DNA of 64,000 nt from an uncultured Oceanospirillaceae bacterium (GCA_937138495.1 CAKZPE010000008.1:1-64000); one strand, 5' to 3'; counted from the stretch's first letter, positions 8,303-16,848 are shown. The notes: a model not told the origin generated them from the letters alone. Program-made: numbers and translations.

Positions 8303-9187
8303 ATGACTCAGTTAAGCCAACAGGATTATCTGGTTTTCAACCAGTTAGATGCATCCAATGCGACGCTTGAACAGAGCGTTGATCTGGGGGCTGGCGTGGG
8401 GGCGGCAGTTTGGTCTAATGCGGATGATTTTGTTGTCTATGACGGTCCGGCTCATCATACCCTTAGTTGCTATCTTGATGGGGGCTATGACATAAGTCGC
8501 AGCCGGGAAGGGCTGCGAATGACGGGTGGTGCTCCCGGGAAGGTGTGTGTCATGCCGCAGGGGCATGAATCTTTTTGGGAAGTCTCCGGTTATTTGCGGT
8601 TCTTTCATTTGTATTTTGATCATACTAATCTGGCTGAACTGACGACACGTATCTGGGATTGCGAGCATCAGGTGCAAATGCCTGATCTGACCTTTGAGGA
8701 TATCGCTTGGATTGATGCGCTGTGTCGTAATGTGGTTATGCCGCTTAACTGGACGTCGCCTGCGGACCGGCTCACTCTGAGCAGCGCTGCAGATATGCTG
8801 ATGACTTATTTATTGCAGCATTATGCCCGTCAAAGACAGCTGCCGGATGTTTCAGGAGGCCTTGCACCGCATGTTAAACGTCAGATTATCGAGTATATGC
8901 ATGCGCATCTTGAGCAGGGAGTCAGGCTTGAAGAGCTGGCGGATTTGGCGAACCTGAGCAGCTATCATTTTTCCCGTATGTTTAAGCAATCTCTTGGCGA
9001 ACCTCCTCATCGCTATATGACCGCGCTGAGGCTTAAAAAAGCTCAGCAGCTGGTATTAGAGAGTGATGTTTCTCTAAAAGATCTTGCCTTGCAACTGGGG
9101 TTTAATGATCAGAGTCATTTTGGTAAAAAGTTTAAACAGCGGTTTGGTGTCAGTCCGGCGCAAGCCCGCCGGTCGGGGCAGGCATGA
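8303..9187 (+). CDS. AraC-family transcriptional regulator
   Basis: A 294-residue regulator. The N-terminal ~170 residues look like an AraC cupin sensor domain (for example GAPGKVCVMPQGHESFWEV). The C-terminal ~100 residues carry the paired helix-turn-helix motifs: LEELADLANLSSYHFSRMFK with GEPPHRYMTALRLKKAQ, then LKDLALQLGFNDQSHFGKKF and the ending FGVSPAQAR. It is divergent from the EamA-M20 genes and is their most likely regulator, which is inference from position. Confidence 0.9.
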   Translation: MTQLSQQDYLVFNQLDASNATLEQSVDLGAGVGAAVWSNADDFVVYDGPAHHTLSCYLDGGYDISRSREGLRMTGGAPGKVCVMPQGHESFWEVSGYLRFFHLYFDHTNLAELTTRIWDCEHQVQMPDLTFEDIAWIDALCRNVVMPLNWTSPADRLTLSSAADMLMTYLLQHYARQRQLPDVSGGLAPHVKRQIIEYMHAHLEQGVRLEELADLANLSSYHFSRMFKQSLGEPPHRYMTALRLKKAQQLVLESDVSLKDLALQLGFNDQSHFGKKFKQRFGVSPAQARRSGQA

Positions 9188-9189
9188 AT

Positions 9190-9213
9190 CTCCGGAGCAT
9201 TGTTGCACCGGAG
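9190..9213. terminator. Stem-loop between convergent genes
   Basis: CTCCGG (9190-9195) pairs with CCGGAG (9208-9213). It lies in the 38-bp gap between the araC-type stop and the ATP-grasp stop. No T-tract follows on either strand, so it is at best a weak bidirectional terminator. Confidence 0.35.
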
Positions 9214-9225
9214 ATAAGGTGAAGC

Positions 9226-10458
9226 CTACTCGCCGGAAGGCTGGGCTTTTTCCTGCAGCATTGTGAGAAAGTTGTTGAATATCCGCTGCATCTGCGGGCG
9301 TTTGTATGGGTACAGTTTTGTGTCGTCCATGGCGTGGATATTCAATGAGGCGCCTACTTCAAATATCAGCAGTTTACCGTCCCGGGTTTCACTGCAATCC
9401 ATGCCAAAGTAATCCAGGCCAACCGTTTCATGAAGGGTTTTGATTGCAGCAGCATGTCGCTTGGCAAACCCTTGCCGGAAATTACCCATTGCACCAGCTT
9501 CTTCGAACCGTTTAGCGGCACTTTGCTCCATGCCTGCGTTGCCGTAATGAACCATCCAGTGATCTGAAACGGCCATGTGTGCCAGTTCCGGTTGCCCGTC
9601 GATCATTACAACGCGGTACTTACGAAACTGGCCGTCACTACTGCGGTAGTCCACATAGCGTGAGACAAAAAATTCTGCATCGCTATAGCGTTGCAGGTAA
9701 TCCAGCAGGTCGTCCGCTTTGTCCAGCTTTTCCAATCCCTGTCCTGCGTGGGAGTCAACCGGCCGAATAATAACAGGCATATCGCCGTCGACGATAAGTT
9801 CTTGCAGTGGAGGGTTTCCGTTGGCAACGTTTTTTAATTCTTCGCGGCTTACCCGAATCGTGATCGGCATTTCGATATGAGGAAGTTGCTGCAACTGATG
9901 ACAAATCAGGTCGCGCCCCAATACGCTGATAGGCGCCGGTTGATTCAGTACCGGGCGTGGCCAGAGATCAATCCAGCTCTGAATATAATCCAGTGTGCCG
10001 AGGTTGCGGTCCAGCTCGCTGAGTGCCACGATAGCAATGTCATGATCTGGCAGTTCCTCTGGGAATGGCAGAGCAGGATCGACATAGAGAAGCTGCATGC
10101 TGAAACCTGCACCTTCAGAAATGAATTCCAGTGGCGTATTTGTCATCAGGTTACCCGGAGCGACGATTGCCAGCAGGCGGACAGTATCCCGTTTAACTGT
10201 AGGCTCAAGGCAGTAGTGTTGCCGGATTTCCAGGGCCTGTTGCTGAACGGCTATCCCGGTATCTTGCTGACCCCGCAGCTGCAGCAATACCGACAGATCG
10301 ATCAGTGCCTGAGCATCACCTTTACCGCCACGGTCAATGAAGTCGAGACCGAGATCAGTAAGGTCTTCGCCGTGGTATACCCGTGCCATTAAGTTGGCCA
10401 GGCCGTGCAGGTGAGGCACGTGTGAATCCGGATTGAGTTGCGGTGCTGGGCTATTCAT
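9226..10458 (-). CDS. ATP-grasp ligase with an N-terminal helical (TPR-like) region, substrate unknown
   Basis: A ~410-residue protein. The first ~110 residues are helical with a TPR-like flavour (ALIDLSVLLQLRGQQDTGIA). The rest resembles ATP-grasp enzymes of the RimK/glutathione-synthetase type: MPVIIRPVDSHAGQGLEKL for nucleotide binding, FFVSRYVDYRSSDGQFRKYR, and the metal site near VGLDYFGMDCSETRDGKLLIFEV. Such enzymes join a carboxylate to an amine at the cost of ATP; here no substrate or partner gene is visible. The start at 10458 (MNSPAPQL) has AGGG six bases upstream; the 47 possible residues before it do not look coding. Convergent with the araC-type gene. Confidence 0.8.
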   Translation of the reverse strand: MNSPAPQLNPDSHVPHLHGLANLMARVYHGEDLTDLGLDFIDRGGKGDAQALIDLSVLLQLRGQQDTGIAVQQQALEIRQHYCLEPTVKRDTVRLLAIVAPGNLMTNTPLEFISEGAGFSMQLLYVDPALPFPEELPDHDIAIVALSELDRNLGTLDYIQSWIDLWPRPVLNQPAPISVLGRDLICHQLQQLPHIEMPITIRVSREELKNVANGNPPLQELIVDGDMPVIIRPVDSHAGQGLEKLDKADDLLDYLQRYSDAEFFVSRYVDYRSSDGQFRKYRVVMIDGQPELAHMAVSDHWMVHYGNAGMEQSAAKRFEEAGAMGNFRQGFAKRHAAAIKTLHETVGLDYFGMDCSETRDGKLLIFEVGASLNIHAMDDTKLYPYKRPQMQRIFNNFLTMLQEKAQPSGE

Positions 10459-10792
10459 AGCAATCCCTACATCAGTTAGCCCGGTGGAGGCCAGGCTTTG
10501 CGAAGAGTAAACAAAGCAAATCCTGTGCCATTGCCTGCAAAGGTCTTTTTGAAAGATGGCTTCAGTGTGTAAGGCAAGCGTGCGAGTATGGGTTAACATA
10601 ATCGTGTCCAGGAATACGTGTTCTGCGTGGGTAGTGTGTGCTTACATATTAATGATTTTGCTTGTGCGTTTGGTTACGAGCTACAGATTGAGTCTGCGTG
10701 TACGCCTTTCTGAGAAGGGCAGATGTTGCCGCCCTGACCGAATAAACGGCAATTTCTCGCCGTTGCCAGATCAATACTTTGAGATACCGGAC
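10459..10792. other. Intergenic region between ATP-grasp gene and sdhE
   Basis: No gene is supported here. The stretch separates two divergent genes and should hold the promoter of the ATP-grasp gene. A hairpin AACGGC-N8-GCCGTT lies at 10745-10764 and CCGGA-CTTGC-TCCGG at 10787-10801, the latter overlapping the likely sdhE -35 box. Confidence 0.5.
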
Positions 10793-10821
10793 TTGCTCCG
10801 GATACGCTTAGTTTATATATT
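10793..10821 (+). promoter_or_regulatory. Likely sigma-70 promoter of sdhE-ygfX
   Basis: TTGCTC (10793-10798) and TATATT (10816-10821) are separated by 17 bp, close to the TTGACA/TATAAT consensus, and lie 29 bp before the sdhE start. Confidence 0.5.
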
Positions 10822-10849
10822 GCCCGCATAATTAAGCTTAGGAAACCCG

Positions 10850-11113
10850 ATGATGTATACAGAAGAAGATGTACGGCGATTAAAATGGCAAAGCCGGCGG
10901 GGGATGCTGGAACTGGATGTTTTGTTTGTGCCATTTGTTGAAGAAGCTTTTTCTGATCTGGATGAGGCTGATCAGGACAGTTTTGTGAAATTGCTGGCCT
11001 GCGAAGATACAGAGCTGTTTGTATGGCTGATGGAGCGTGAAGTACCTTCTGATCCAGATTTACATCGTATTGTCCGAATTATTCTTGACCGTGTGCAGCC
11101 CGCTACGGATTGA
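10850..11113 (+). CDS. sdhE: FAD assembly factor SdhE
   Basis: An 87-residue protein of the SdhE/YgfY (Sdh5) family, which promotes covalent attachment of FAD to succinate dehydrogenase and fumarate reductase. The family signature RGMLELD (RGxxE) is present near residue 17, with the helical DxxLFxWLM-like region (CEDTELFVWLMERE) following. Length is typical. TAGGAAA precedes the ATG; a second ATG one codon on is equally possible. It overlaps the ygfX gene, the arrangement seen in many gammaproteobacteria. Confidence 0.93.
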   Translation: MMYTEEDVRRLKWQSRRGMLELDVLFVPFVEEAFSDLDEADQDSFVKLLACEDTELFVWLMEREVPSDPDLHRIVRIILDRVQPATD

Positions 11114-11567
11114 GTTTTACCCTTCCCGTCAGCTTGGCGCTGTATGTGCTGGGTTGATGCTGCTGGTTGTTTATAGTCTTTGGCTAATGAGTCTGCCTCT
11201 GGTTGTTGTTCTTTTACTGTCCATGTTACTGGTGATGTACTTTGTCGGTTGCTGGCGTCAGTATGTTTCTCTGCAAAGTCATCGCAGTGTGACGGCGCTT
11301 AACTGGAATGTGGAAGATAAACGGCTGGAAGTCCGTCTGCGTTCAGGTCAGTGGGTAAATGTGACGGACATCGAGCAGAGGGTGGTCTGGCCCTGGCTAG
11401 CGGCAATACGAGTGAGTGGCGAGGGTGAGATGTGTCGGGGGCTGAATATAATAGTTTTACCGGATTCTCTGACCCGGTTTGAGTCGTACCGGCAGTTCAG
11501 AGTGTTTTGCAGGCTTGCGCGGATCAGAGATGCGTCTGTGCTCAGTGATCCGCGCAGTCAAAGTTAG
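11091..11567 (+). CDS. YgfX/CptA-like membrane protein
   Basis: A ~158-residue protein with two close hydrophobic segments in the first 60 residues (AGLMLLVVYSLWLMSLPLVVVLLL region) and a soluble C-terminal part ending near FRVFCRLAR. Position after sdhE, size and topology match YgfX (CptA), reported in E. coli as a toxin acting on cytoskeletal proteins, though this role is debated. The GTG at 11091 inside the sdhE end was chosen because the family begins shortly before the RIEFYPSRQ segment; a GTG at 11037 would be an alternative. Only 6 bp separate its stop from that of nadB. Confidence 0.75.
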   Translation: MCSPLRIEFYPSRQLGAVCAGLMLLVVYSLWLMSLPLVVVLLLSMLLVMYFVGCWRQYVSLQSHRSVTALNWNVEDKRLEVRLRSGQWVNVTDIEQRVVWPWLAAIRVSGEGEMCRGLNIIVLPDSLTRFESYRQFRVFCRLARIRDASVLSDPRSQS

Positions 11568-11573
11568 TCCTGT

Positions 11574-13166
11574 TTACCAATCATAATTAATGGGTGTCAG
11601 GATGCTGTCCCGGGGCTCTGTATGAGTGTCTGGATAGTCCAGTGTGTAGTGGAGCCCGCGACTTTCTTTACGCAGCATTGCGCAACGTATAATCAGATCA
11701 GCGACTACGGCCAGGTTACGTAATTCCAGTAAATCCCGACTGATTTTATAGTTGCTGTAGTAGTCAGTAATCTCCTGTTGTAATAAATCCACCCGGTGCT
11801 TGGCTCGTTGCAGACGTTTGTCTGTGCGTACAATGCCGACGTAGTCCCACATAAAGCGGCGCAGCTCATCCCAGTTATGGGCAATAATGACATCTTCGTC
11901 TGAATCTGTGACCTGGGATTCGTCCCAGCCGGGAACCTCCGGAATGGCAGTGTCGGTATGTAAATGCTGGCTGATATGCTGCGCGGCAGATGACGCATAC
12001 ACGATACATTCCAGTAATGAATTGCTGGCTAACCTGTTAGCACCATGCAGCCCGGTAAAGGCTGTTTCGCCAACTGCGTAGAGGCCATCAATGTCGGTGC
12101 AGCCGTGTTTGTCAGTCATGATTCCGCCGCAGGTGTAATGCGCCGCAGGCACCACCGGAATTGCTTGCCGGGTAATGTCTATACCGTAGCTGAGGCAACG
12201 TTCATAAATCGTGGGGAAGTGCTCCTTTATGAAACTGTCGGGTTTGTGAGAAATATCCAGAAACAAACAGTCAGCCCCGAGACGTTTCATTTCGTGGTCA
12301 ATAGCTCTGGCGACAATATCCCTGGGTGCCAGTTCTCCACGGGCATCAAATTTATCCATGAAGCGTCTGCCGTCGGGCAGCAGCAGTTTGCCGCCTTCTC
12401 CGCGTACTGCTTCGGTGATCAGAAATGATTTTGCCTGCGGATGATACAGGCAGGTAGGATGGAACTGGTTGAATTCAAGATTACTGACCCGGCAGCCCGC
12501 CCGCCAGGCAATTGCAATACCGTCACCGGATGCGCCGTCAGAATTGCTGGTATAAAGATATGCTTTACTGGCTCCTCCGGTAGCAAGAACAACAGCACGG
12601 GCTTTGAATACGTCTACTTTTTCGGTCTTATTATTGAGTACATAGGCGCCGATACAGGCATTACTGGCCAGGTTAAGCTTGCGACGGGTAATCAGATCAA
12701 CGGCAATACAGTCTTCAAACAGGTCAATATGATTGCTCTCCATTGCCCGCTGAATCAGCGTTTGCTGGATTGCCTGGCCAGTGGCATCCGCAGAATGAAT
12801 AATTCGCCGGTGACTGTGACCGCCTTCTTTTGTCAGGTGGTATTCGCCGTCATGCTGGGTAAATGGCACGCCCTGGTCGATTAGCCAGTCAATGCTGTTT
12901 TTTCCCTGTTCAACGGTAAAGCTGACTGCGTCTGGCCGGCTGAGGTTAACACCGGCAGTAATTGTGTCGTCGATATGTGCCTGAGGTGTATCGGTATTAT
13001 CCAGTACCGCTGCAATCCCACCCTGTGCCTGATAAGTGGAACCACTGGTAAGATCCGCTTTGCTCAATACGGCAATCCGGTATGTTTCGGACAGTTGCAG
13101 GGCCAGGCCAAGACCGGCGGCACCGCTGCCTATAATTAAAACATCGTATTGAAATTCTTTACCCAT
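11574..13166 (-). CDS. nadB: L-aspartate oxidase
   Basis: A 530-residue flavoenzyme that oxidises L-aspartate to iminoaspartate, the first step of NAD synthesis. It has the N-terminal FAD-binding motif [15 protein letters not shown], the family signatures [11 protein letters not shown] and [21 protein letters not shown], and the C-terminal helical domain. Length is normal for NadB. It is divergent from rpoE, the same arrangement as in E. coli and Pseudomonas. nadA and nadC are not in the window. Confidence 0.96.
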   Translation of the reverse strand: MGKEFQYDVLIIGSGAAGLGLALQLSETYRIAVLSKADLTSGSTYQAQGGIAAVLDNTDTPQAHIDDTITAGVNLSRPDAVSFTVEQGKNSIDWLIDQGVPFTQHDGEYHLTKEGGHSHRRIIHSADATGQAIQQTLIQRAMESNHIDLFEDCIAVDLITRRKLNLASNACIGAYVLNNKTEKVDVFKARAVVLATGGASKAYLYTSNSDGASGDGIAIAWRAGCRVSNLEFNQFHPTCLYHPQAKSFLITEAVRGEGGKLLLPDGRRFMDKFDARGELAPRDIVARAIDHEMKRLGADCLFLDISHKPDSFIKEHFPTIYERCLSYGIDITRQAIPVVPAAHYTCGGIMTDKHGCTDIDGLYAVGETAFTGLHGANRLASNSLLECIVYASSAAQHISQHLHTDTAIPEVPGWDESQVTDSDEDVIIAHNWDELRRFMWDYVGIVRTDKRLQRAKHRVDLLQQEITDYYSNYKISRDLLELRNLAVVADLIIRCAMLRKESRGLHYTLDYPDTHTEPRDSILTPINYDW

Positions 13167-13284
13167 GAGAAAGATCCGCGCACAAAGAGGCTGTTAATCA
13201 GCGCTAATTATTGCCTGAACTGATGGCAGTCACCAGTCTGAAATAATGATTCCGAAAAATAATTATTAAAAACATGATCCTGGT

Positions 13285-13312
13285 GGAACTTAACGTGCTG
13301 AAGATGTTCATA
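13285..13312 (+). promoter_or_regulatory. Sigma-E-type promoter of rpoE
   Basis: GGAACTT (13285-13291) followed after 16 bp by TCATA (13308-13312) matches the consensus of RpoE/AlgU-dependent promoters (GAACTT-N16-TCTRA). It lies 110 bp upstream of the rpoE start, so the sigma factor very likely activates its own operon, as in E. coli and Pseudomonas. Confidence 0.65.
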
Positions 13313-13422
13313 CTTTATGATTTGGCAATCATTGGGTGAGCGGATTGCAAAGCAGGCATTCATTTTTTCCTGCGGGCTGAATAAGATAGCCATTATTGTA
13401 GAGTTTTGTATTAAGGAAACGA

Positions 13423-14007
13423 ATGTCTAGCGAAAGCCAAGCATCGGTTGATCAGAGGTTGGTTGAGCGGGTTCAAGCGGGTGATAAGACCGCCTTTGAT
13501 TTATTGGTAAAAAAATACCAGCACAAGATTATTGGTCTCATTGGCCGTTATGTATATGACCATCATGAGGCGATGGATGTTTCTCAGGAAGCATTTATTA
13601 AGGCGTACCGTGCACTGCCCAAGTTTCGCGGTGACAGTGCGTTTTATACCTGGTTGTACCGGATAGCAATCAATACGGCCAAGAATCATCTTGTCGCTAA
13701 AGGGCGTCGTCCACCGGATATGGATGTGGATGTGGATGATGCACATCAGTTAGAGAGTGGCCGGGGGTTAAGAGATATTGAGAACCCGGAAAACAACTTA
13801 TACCGCGATGAGTTGTCACAAGTGGTAAGAAAGACATTGGATAAGCTTCCTGAGGATTTACGTGCGGCATTGTCGCTACGGGAGTTTGAAGGGCTGAGTT
13901 ACGAAGATATCGCGAATATTATGGACTGTCCGGTGGGTACCGTCCGTTCCAGAATATTCCGGGCACGTGAAGCAATCGATAAAGAAATTGCTCCGTTTAT
14001 ACAATAG
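13423..14007 (+). CDS. rpoE: RNA polymerase sigma factor RpoE/AlgU
   Basis: A 194-residue ECF sigma factor of the RpoE/AlgU group that directs the response to misfolded envelope proteins. Region 2 contains HHEAMDVSQEAFIKAYRAL and FYTWLYRIAINTAKN; region 4 contains LSLREFEGLSYEDIANIM and the recognition helix CPVGTVRSRIFRARE. Length matches E. coli RpoE (191). It is followed by an anti-sigma gene, rseC and a DegQ/MucD protease in one operon, and preceded by a matching sigma-E promoter. Confidence 0.97.
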   Translation: MSSESQASVDQRLVERVQAGDKTAFDLLVKKYQHKIIGLIGRYVYDHHEAMDVSQEAFIKAYRALPKFRGDSAFYTWLYRIAINTAKNHLVAKGRRPPDMDVDVDDAHQLESGRGLRDIENPENNLYRDELSQVVRKTLDKLPEDLRAALSLREFEGLSYEDIANIMDCPVGTVRSRIFRAREAIDKEIAPFIQ

Positions 14008-14082
14008 AGGTTTCGATGAACTGTCCGTTGTATATAGAAAAGGTGAAATGCGTACTACTTTTAGTGTGTGAGGAGATCAGCA

Positions 14083-14922
14083 ATGAGTGATCATCAGCAA
14101 GAGACTGTCTCAGCTCTGATGGATAATGAAGTCAGTGAGTTAGAGTTAAGAAGTCTGCTAAAACGGCTGCCTGAAGATCAGAAGTCCGGCGAAAAATGGC
14201 AACGTTATCATCTTGCCAGTTCTGTTTTAAAGCAGGACGAGTCTCCGGTTGTGATGGACATCAGTGGCTCAGTCATGGCGGCGTTAGATGATGAGCCAGC
14301 CTATGATATGAAGCCCGGAAAAGATACTTCGCAGGCCCGTACAATTGGCTGGCGCGAATATCTGTTAAAGCCTGTCGCAAGTATGGCGGTAGCGGCATCA
14401 GTGACGGCTGTTGTTATTCTGGGTGCGCAGCAGTATTCGACTGGCCCTGTGGATAATGGTTTGGCCCAAAGCACTCCGAATACCGGTTTTATTCTGCCGA
14501 GTACTCCGGCATCTTCAGATGTATTGCCTGCACAGTATGGAGATCGTACAGCAGATACTGCGGCAGGTGAGCCTGATGTTATACGTCTTAACCAAAGCCT
14601 GACTAAATACATTAAGCAACACGAAACGCTGGTCGCTGCAGATGCGTCTTCATGGCAGCCAAACTGGGTGCCTGAAGGTTATTCCCCGGTAAAAAATGGC
14701 CGGACGTCTACTGCAGAAGTCGCGGTTTTCTCGAACGGTAAAAATGCATTTACGGTTTGTGTGGAAGAGCTAAAGCAGCAGGCTTCGCTTGAAGGAGTAA
14801 CCCGGGTGGGTGATGTGGTTGCCGTAGGTAAGGCGCAGGATGACCGCTTTATCACAGTTGTTGGCGATGTACCTTTAACGGTTGCGGACCGAATCGCTAA
14901 TTCGGTAAAAGCTAAAGACTGA
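14083..14922 (+). CDS. rseA: RseA/MucA-like anti-sigma factor fused to an RseB C-terminal domain
   Basis: A 279-residue inner-membrane protein. Residues 1-50 (TVSALMDNEVSELELRSLL, WQRYHLASSVL) match the cytoplasmic sigma-binding domain of RseA/MucA. One membrane segment spans about 96-114. In the periplasm, after a linker with NQSLTKYIKQHETL, residues 188-277 resemble the C-terminal domain of RseB/MucB: WVPEGY, FSNGKNAFTVCVEE, and ITVVGDVPLTVADRIANSVK, against YSDGLFSFSVNV and ITIVGELPPQTAKRIADSIK in E. coli RseB. The RseB lipid-sensing N-terminal domain is absent and no separate rseB follows. Normal RseA/MucA is about 195-216 residues. The start at 14083 follows GAGGAG. Confidence 0.88.
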   Translation: MSDHQQETVSALMDNEVSELELRSLLKRLPEDQKSGEKWQRYHLASSVLKQDESPVVMDISGSVMAALDDEPAYDMKPGKDTSQARTIGWREYLLKPVASMAVAASVTAVVILGAQQYSTGPVDNGLAQSTPNTGFILPSTPASSDVLPAQYGDRTADTAAGEPDVIRLNQSLTKYIKQHETLVAADASSWQPNWVPEGYSPVKNGRTSTAEVAVFSNGKNAFTVCVEELKQQASLEGVTRVGDVVAVGKAQDDRFITVVGDVPLTVADRIANSVKAKD

Positions 14923-14958
14923 TTCGGGTAACTGAACAGTATTGTGTAGATCTCTGAC

Positions 14959-15402
14959 ATGATTGAAGAAGTAGGCCGGGTTATCTCTGTTGATGATGGT
15001 AGCCTGGTCGTGGAAACCGTTAAACAGAGCAGTTGCTCTACCTGCAGCTCACAAAAAAATTGTGGGCAAAGCTTATTGGCAAAAGTAGGCGACGGCAGGA
15101 GATTACAAATTCTTGTTGATAATCCGGATGACCTTCCGGTTCGGCCTGATGATCAGGTGGTACTAGGCGTTGAAGAGAGTACCTTCCTGAGTGCTTCATT
15201 ACTGATTTATTTACTGCCTCTTGCAGCAATGTTTGTGTCAGCAGTATCAGCACAAATGGCCGCTTTATCAGAACCCGTTATTATTGTAAGTGCGCTGACT
15301 GGTTTACTGGTCGGGTTTCTGGCTGTGCGGTTAATCAGTCGGCGCTTTGGCAAAAACTGTCGCTTTCAGCCTGTGTTGTTGCGGGTTGTTTCTCATATCT
15401 GA
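14959..15402 (+). CDS. rseC: RseC/SoxR-reducing system protein
   Basis: A 147-residue protein of the RseC/RsxC-associated family. The cysteine cluster SSCSTCSSQKNCG (Cys26, 29, 35) lies before two membrane segments (about 76-95 and 100-117). In E. coli RseC influences sigma-E activity and helps reduce SoxR; the cysteines suggest metal or iron-sulfur binding. It sits in the rpoE operon as in other gammaproteobacteria. Confidence 0.93.
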   Translation: MIEEVGRVISVDDGSLVVETVKQSSCSTCSSQKNCGQSLLAKVGDGRRLQILVDNPDDLPVRPDDQVVLGVEESTFLSASLLIYLLPLAAMFVSAVSAQMAALSEPVIIVSALTGLLVGFLAVRLISRRFGKNCRFQPVLLRVVSHI

Positions 15403-15426
15403 TTGTGGATGATTCAAGGATCCTGT

Positions 15427-16833
15427 ATGAAATCATTACATAAAGTATTCAGTGCTATTGTTCTGTTAATCATTATCGCCCCGGTACAGGCGGCCTTACC
15501 TGAGTTTAAGACGTTAGTTAAAAAAGCCTCTCCTGCGGTCGTCAATATCAGTACCACTCAGTCTGAGTCTCAGCGTCAGAGTAACTTCCCGGAGTTTGAG
15601 GGCCCGAACGGGGAGCAGATTCCGGAAATTTTCCGTCACTTCTTCCGTTTACCGCCAGGGAATGATGGTTCACAGCCAAGACGTCAGGCGCCGCAATCAC
15701 TGGGGTCGGGTTTTATTATCTCTGATGACGGTTACGTCCTGACCAACCACCATGTTATTAAAGGTGCCGACGAAGTAATTGTACGTCTGAACGACCGCCG
15801 TCAGCTGGATGCCAGGGTAATAGGGTCAGATGAGCGCTCGGATGTAGCGCTGCTGAAAATTGATGCTACGGATTTGCCTACGGTGCCAATGGGAAACTCT
15901 GATATAGCAGAGGTTGGTGAGTGGGTGCTGGCAATTGGTTCTCCGTTCGGGTTTGATTATTCAGTGACGGCCGGCATTATCAGTGCGACGGACCGTAGTT
16001 TATCGAATGGTACTTATGTGCCTTTCATCCAGACAGATGTCGCGATTAACCCGGGTAACTCAGGTGGTCCACTATTTAATCTGGATGGCGAAGTGATTGG
16101 AATTAATTCCCAGATTTATACCCGTTCAGGCGGCTTCATGGGCTTATCATTTGCGATTCCTATGAATGTGGCGATGGATGTTGTAGAGCAGTTAAAAGCT
16201 AATGGCGAAGTACAGCGCGGTTGGTTAGGAGTCGTTATTCAGGAAGTAAGCCGGGATTTGGCTGAATCTTTTGGTCTGGATAAGCCTGAAGGTGCTTTAG
16301 TTGCAAAAGTCTTGCCGGGAAGCCCTGCGCAAGCAGCAGGTTTGATGGAAGGTGATGTGATTTTTAGCTTTGATGGTATGCCAATTAACCGTTCAAGTGA
16401 CTTGCCTCACCATGTGGGCAGAGTTAAACCTGATTCAGATGCTGTCGTAGGTGTTATCCGCAATGGTAGCCGTCAGAATATTGATGTCACCATAGGTGTT
16501 CTTGATGACGGTGCAATGGTGATGAATACCCGTTCACCGACGCATAATAAGCCGGCAGCTAACCGGTTGAATATTCAGATTGGAGAGCTTGATCAGCAGG
16601 TTAAAGATCGCTGGAATGTATCATCAGGCGTTATTGTGCAAAGGGTTGATGCAGGTGCAGGGGCTGATGCTGGTCTGTTACCCGGTGATGTGATTACTAT
16701 TCTGAATGGTCAGCGTATTGAATCCGCTAAGCAGTTCAGCGGTGTTGTCGCTGAATTACCGACCCGAAAGGCCGTCCCAATGCGCATTGTTCGGCGGGGA
16801 AGCCCGATGTTTATACCGCTGAAACTGAATTAA
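15427..16833 (+). CDS. mucD: Periplasmic serine protease DegQ/MucD (HtrA family)
   Basis: A 468-residue periplasmic protease/chaperone that degrades misfolded envelope proteins. A signal peptide (about 1-22, ending PVQAA) precedes the trypsin-like domain with catalytic His109 (TNHHVI), Asp139 (RSDVALLKI) and Ser212 (GNSGGPL). Two PDZ domains follow (about 270-350 and 375-460). Last gene of the rpoE operon, the position of mucD in Pseudomonas. The ATG at 15427 was chosen because the signal peptide begins there and AAGGA lies upstream. A terminator follows. Confidence 0.96.
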   Translation: MKSLHKVFSAIVLLIIIAPVQAALPEFKTLVKKASPAVVNISTTQSESQRQSNFPEFEGPNGEQIPEIFRHFFRLPPGNDGSQPRRQAPQSLGSGFIISDDGYVLTNHHVIKGADEVIVRLNDRRQLDARVIGSDERSDVALLKIDATDLPTVPMGNSDIAEVGEWVLAIGSPFGFDYSVTAGIISATDRSLSNGTYVPFIQTDVAINPGNSGGPLFNLDGEVIGINSQIYTRSGGFMGLSFAIPMNVAMDVVEQLKANGEVQRGWLGVVIQEVSRDLAESFGLDKPEGALVAKVLPGSPAQAAGLMEGDVIFSFDGMPINRSSDLPHHVGRVKPDSDAVVGVIRNGSRQNIDVTIGVLDDGAMVMNTRSPTHNKPAANRLNIQIGELDQQVKDRWNVSSGVIVQRVDAGAGADAGLLPGDVITILNGQRIESAKQFSGVVAELPTRKAVPMRIVRRGSPMFIPLKLN

Positions 16834-16848
16834 AAGATAATGAAACAG

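Noticed and set aside
9877..10392. A 171-codon plus-strand frame opposite the ATP-grasp gene
   Set aside because: Shadow of a supported gene; no domain and no ribosome binding site.
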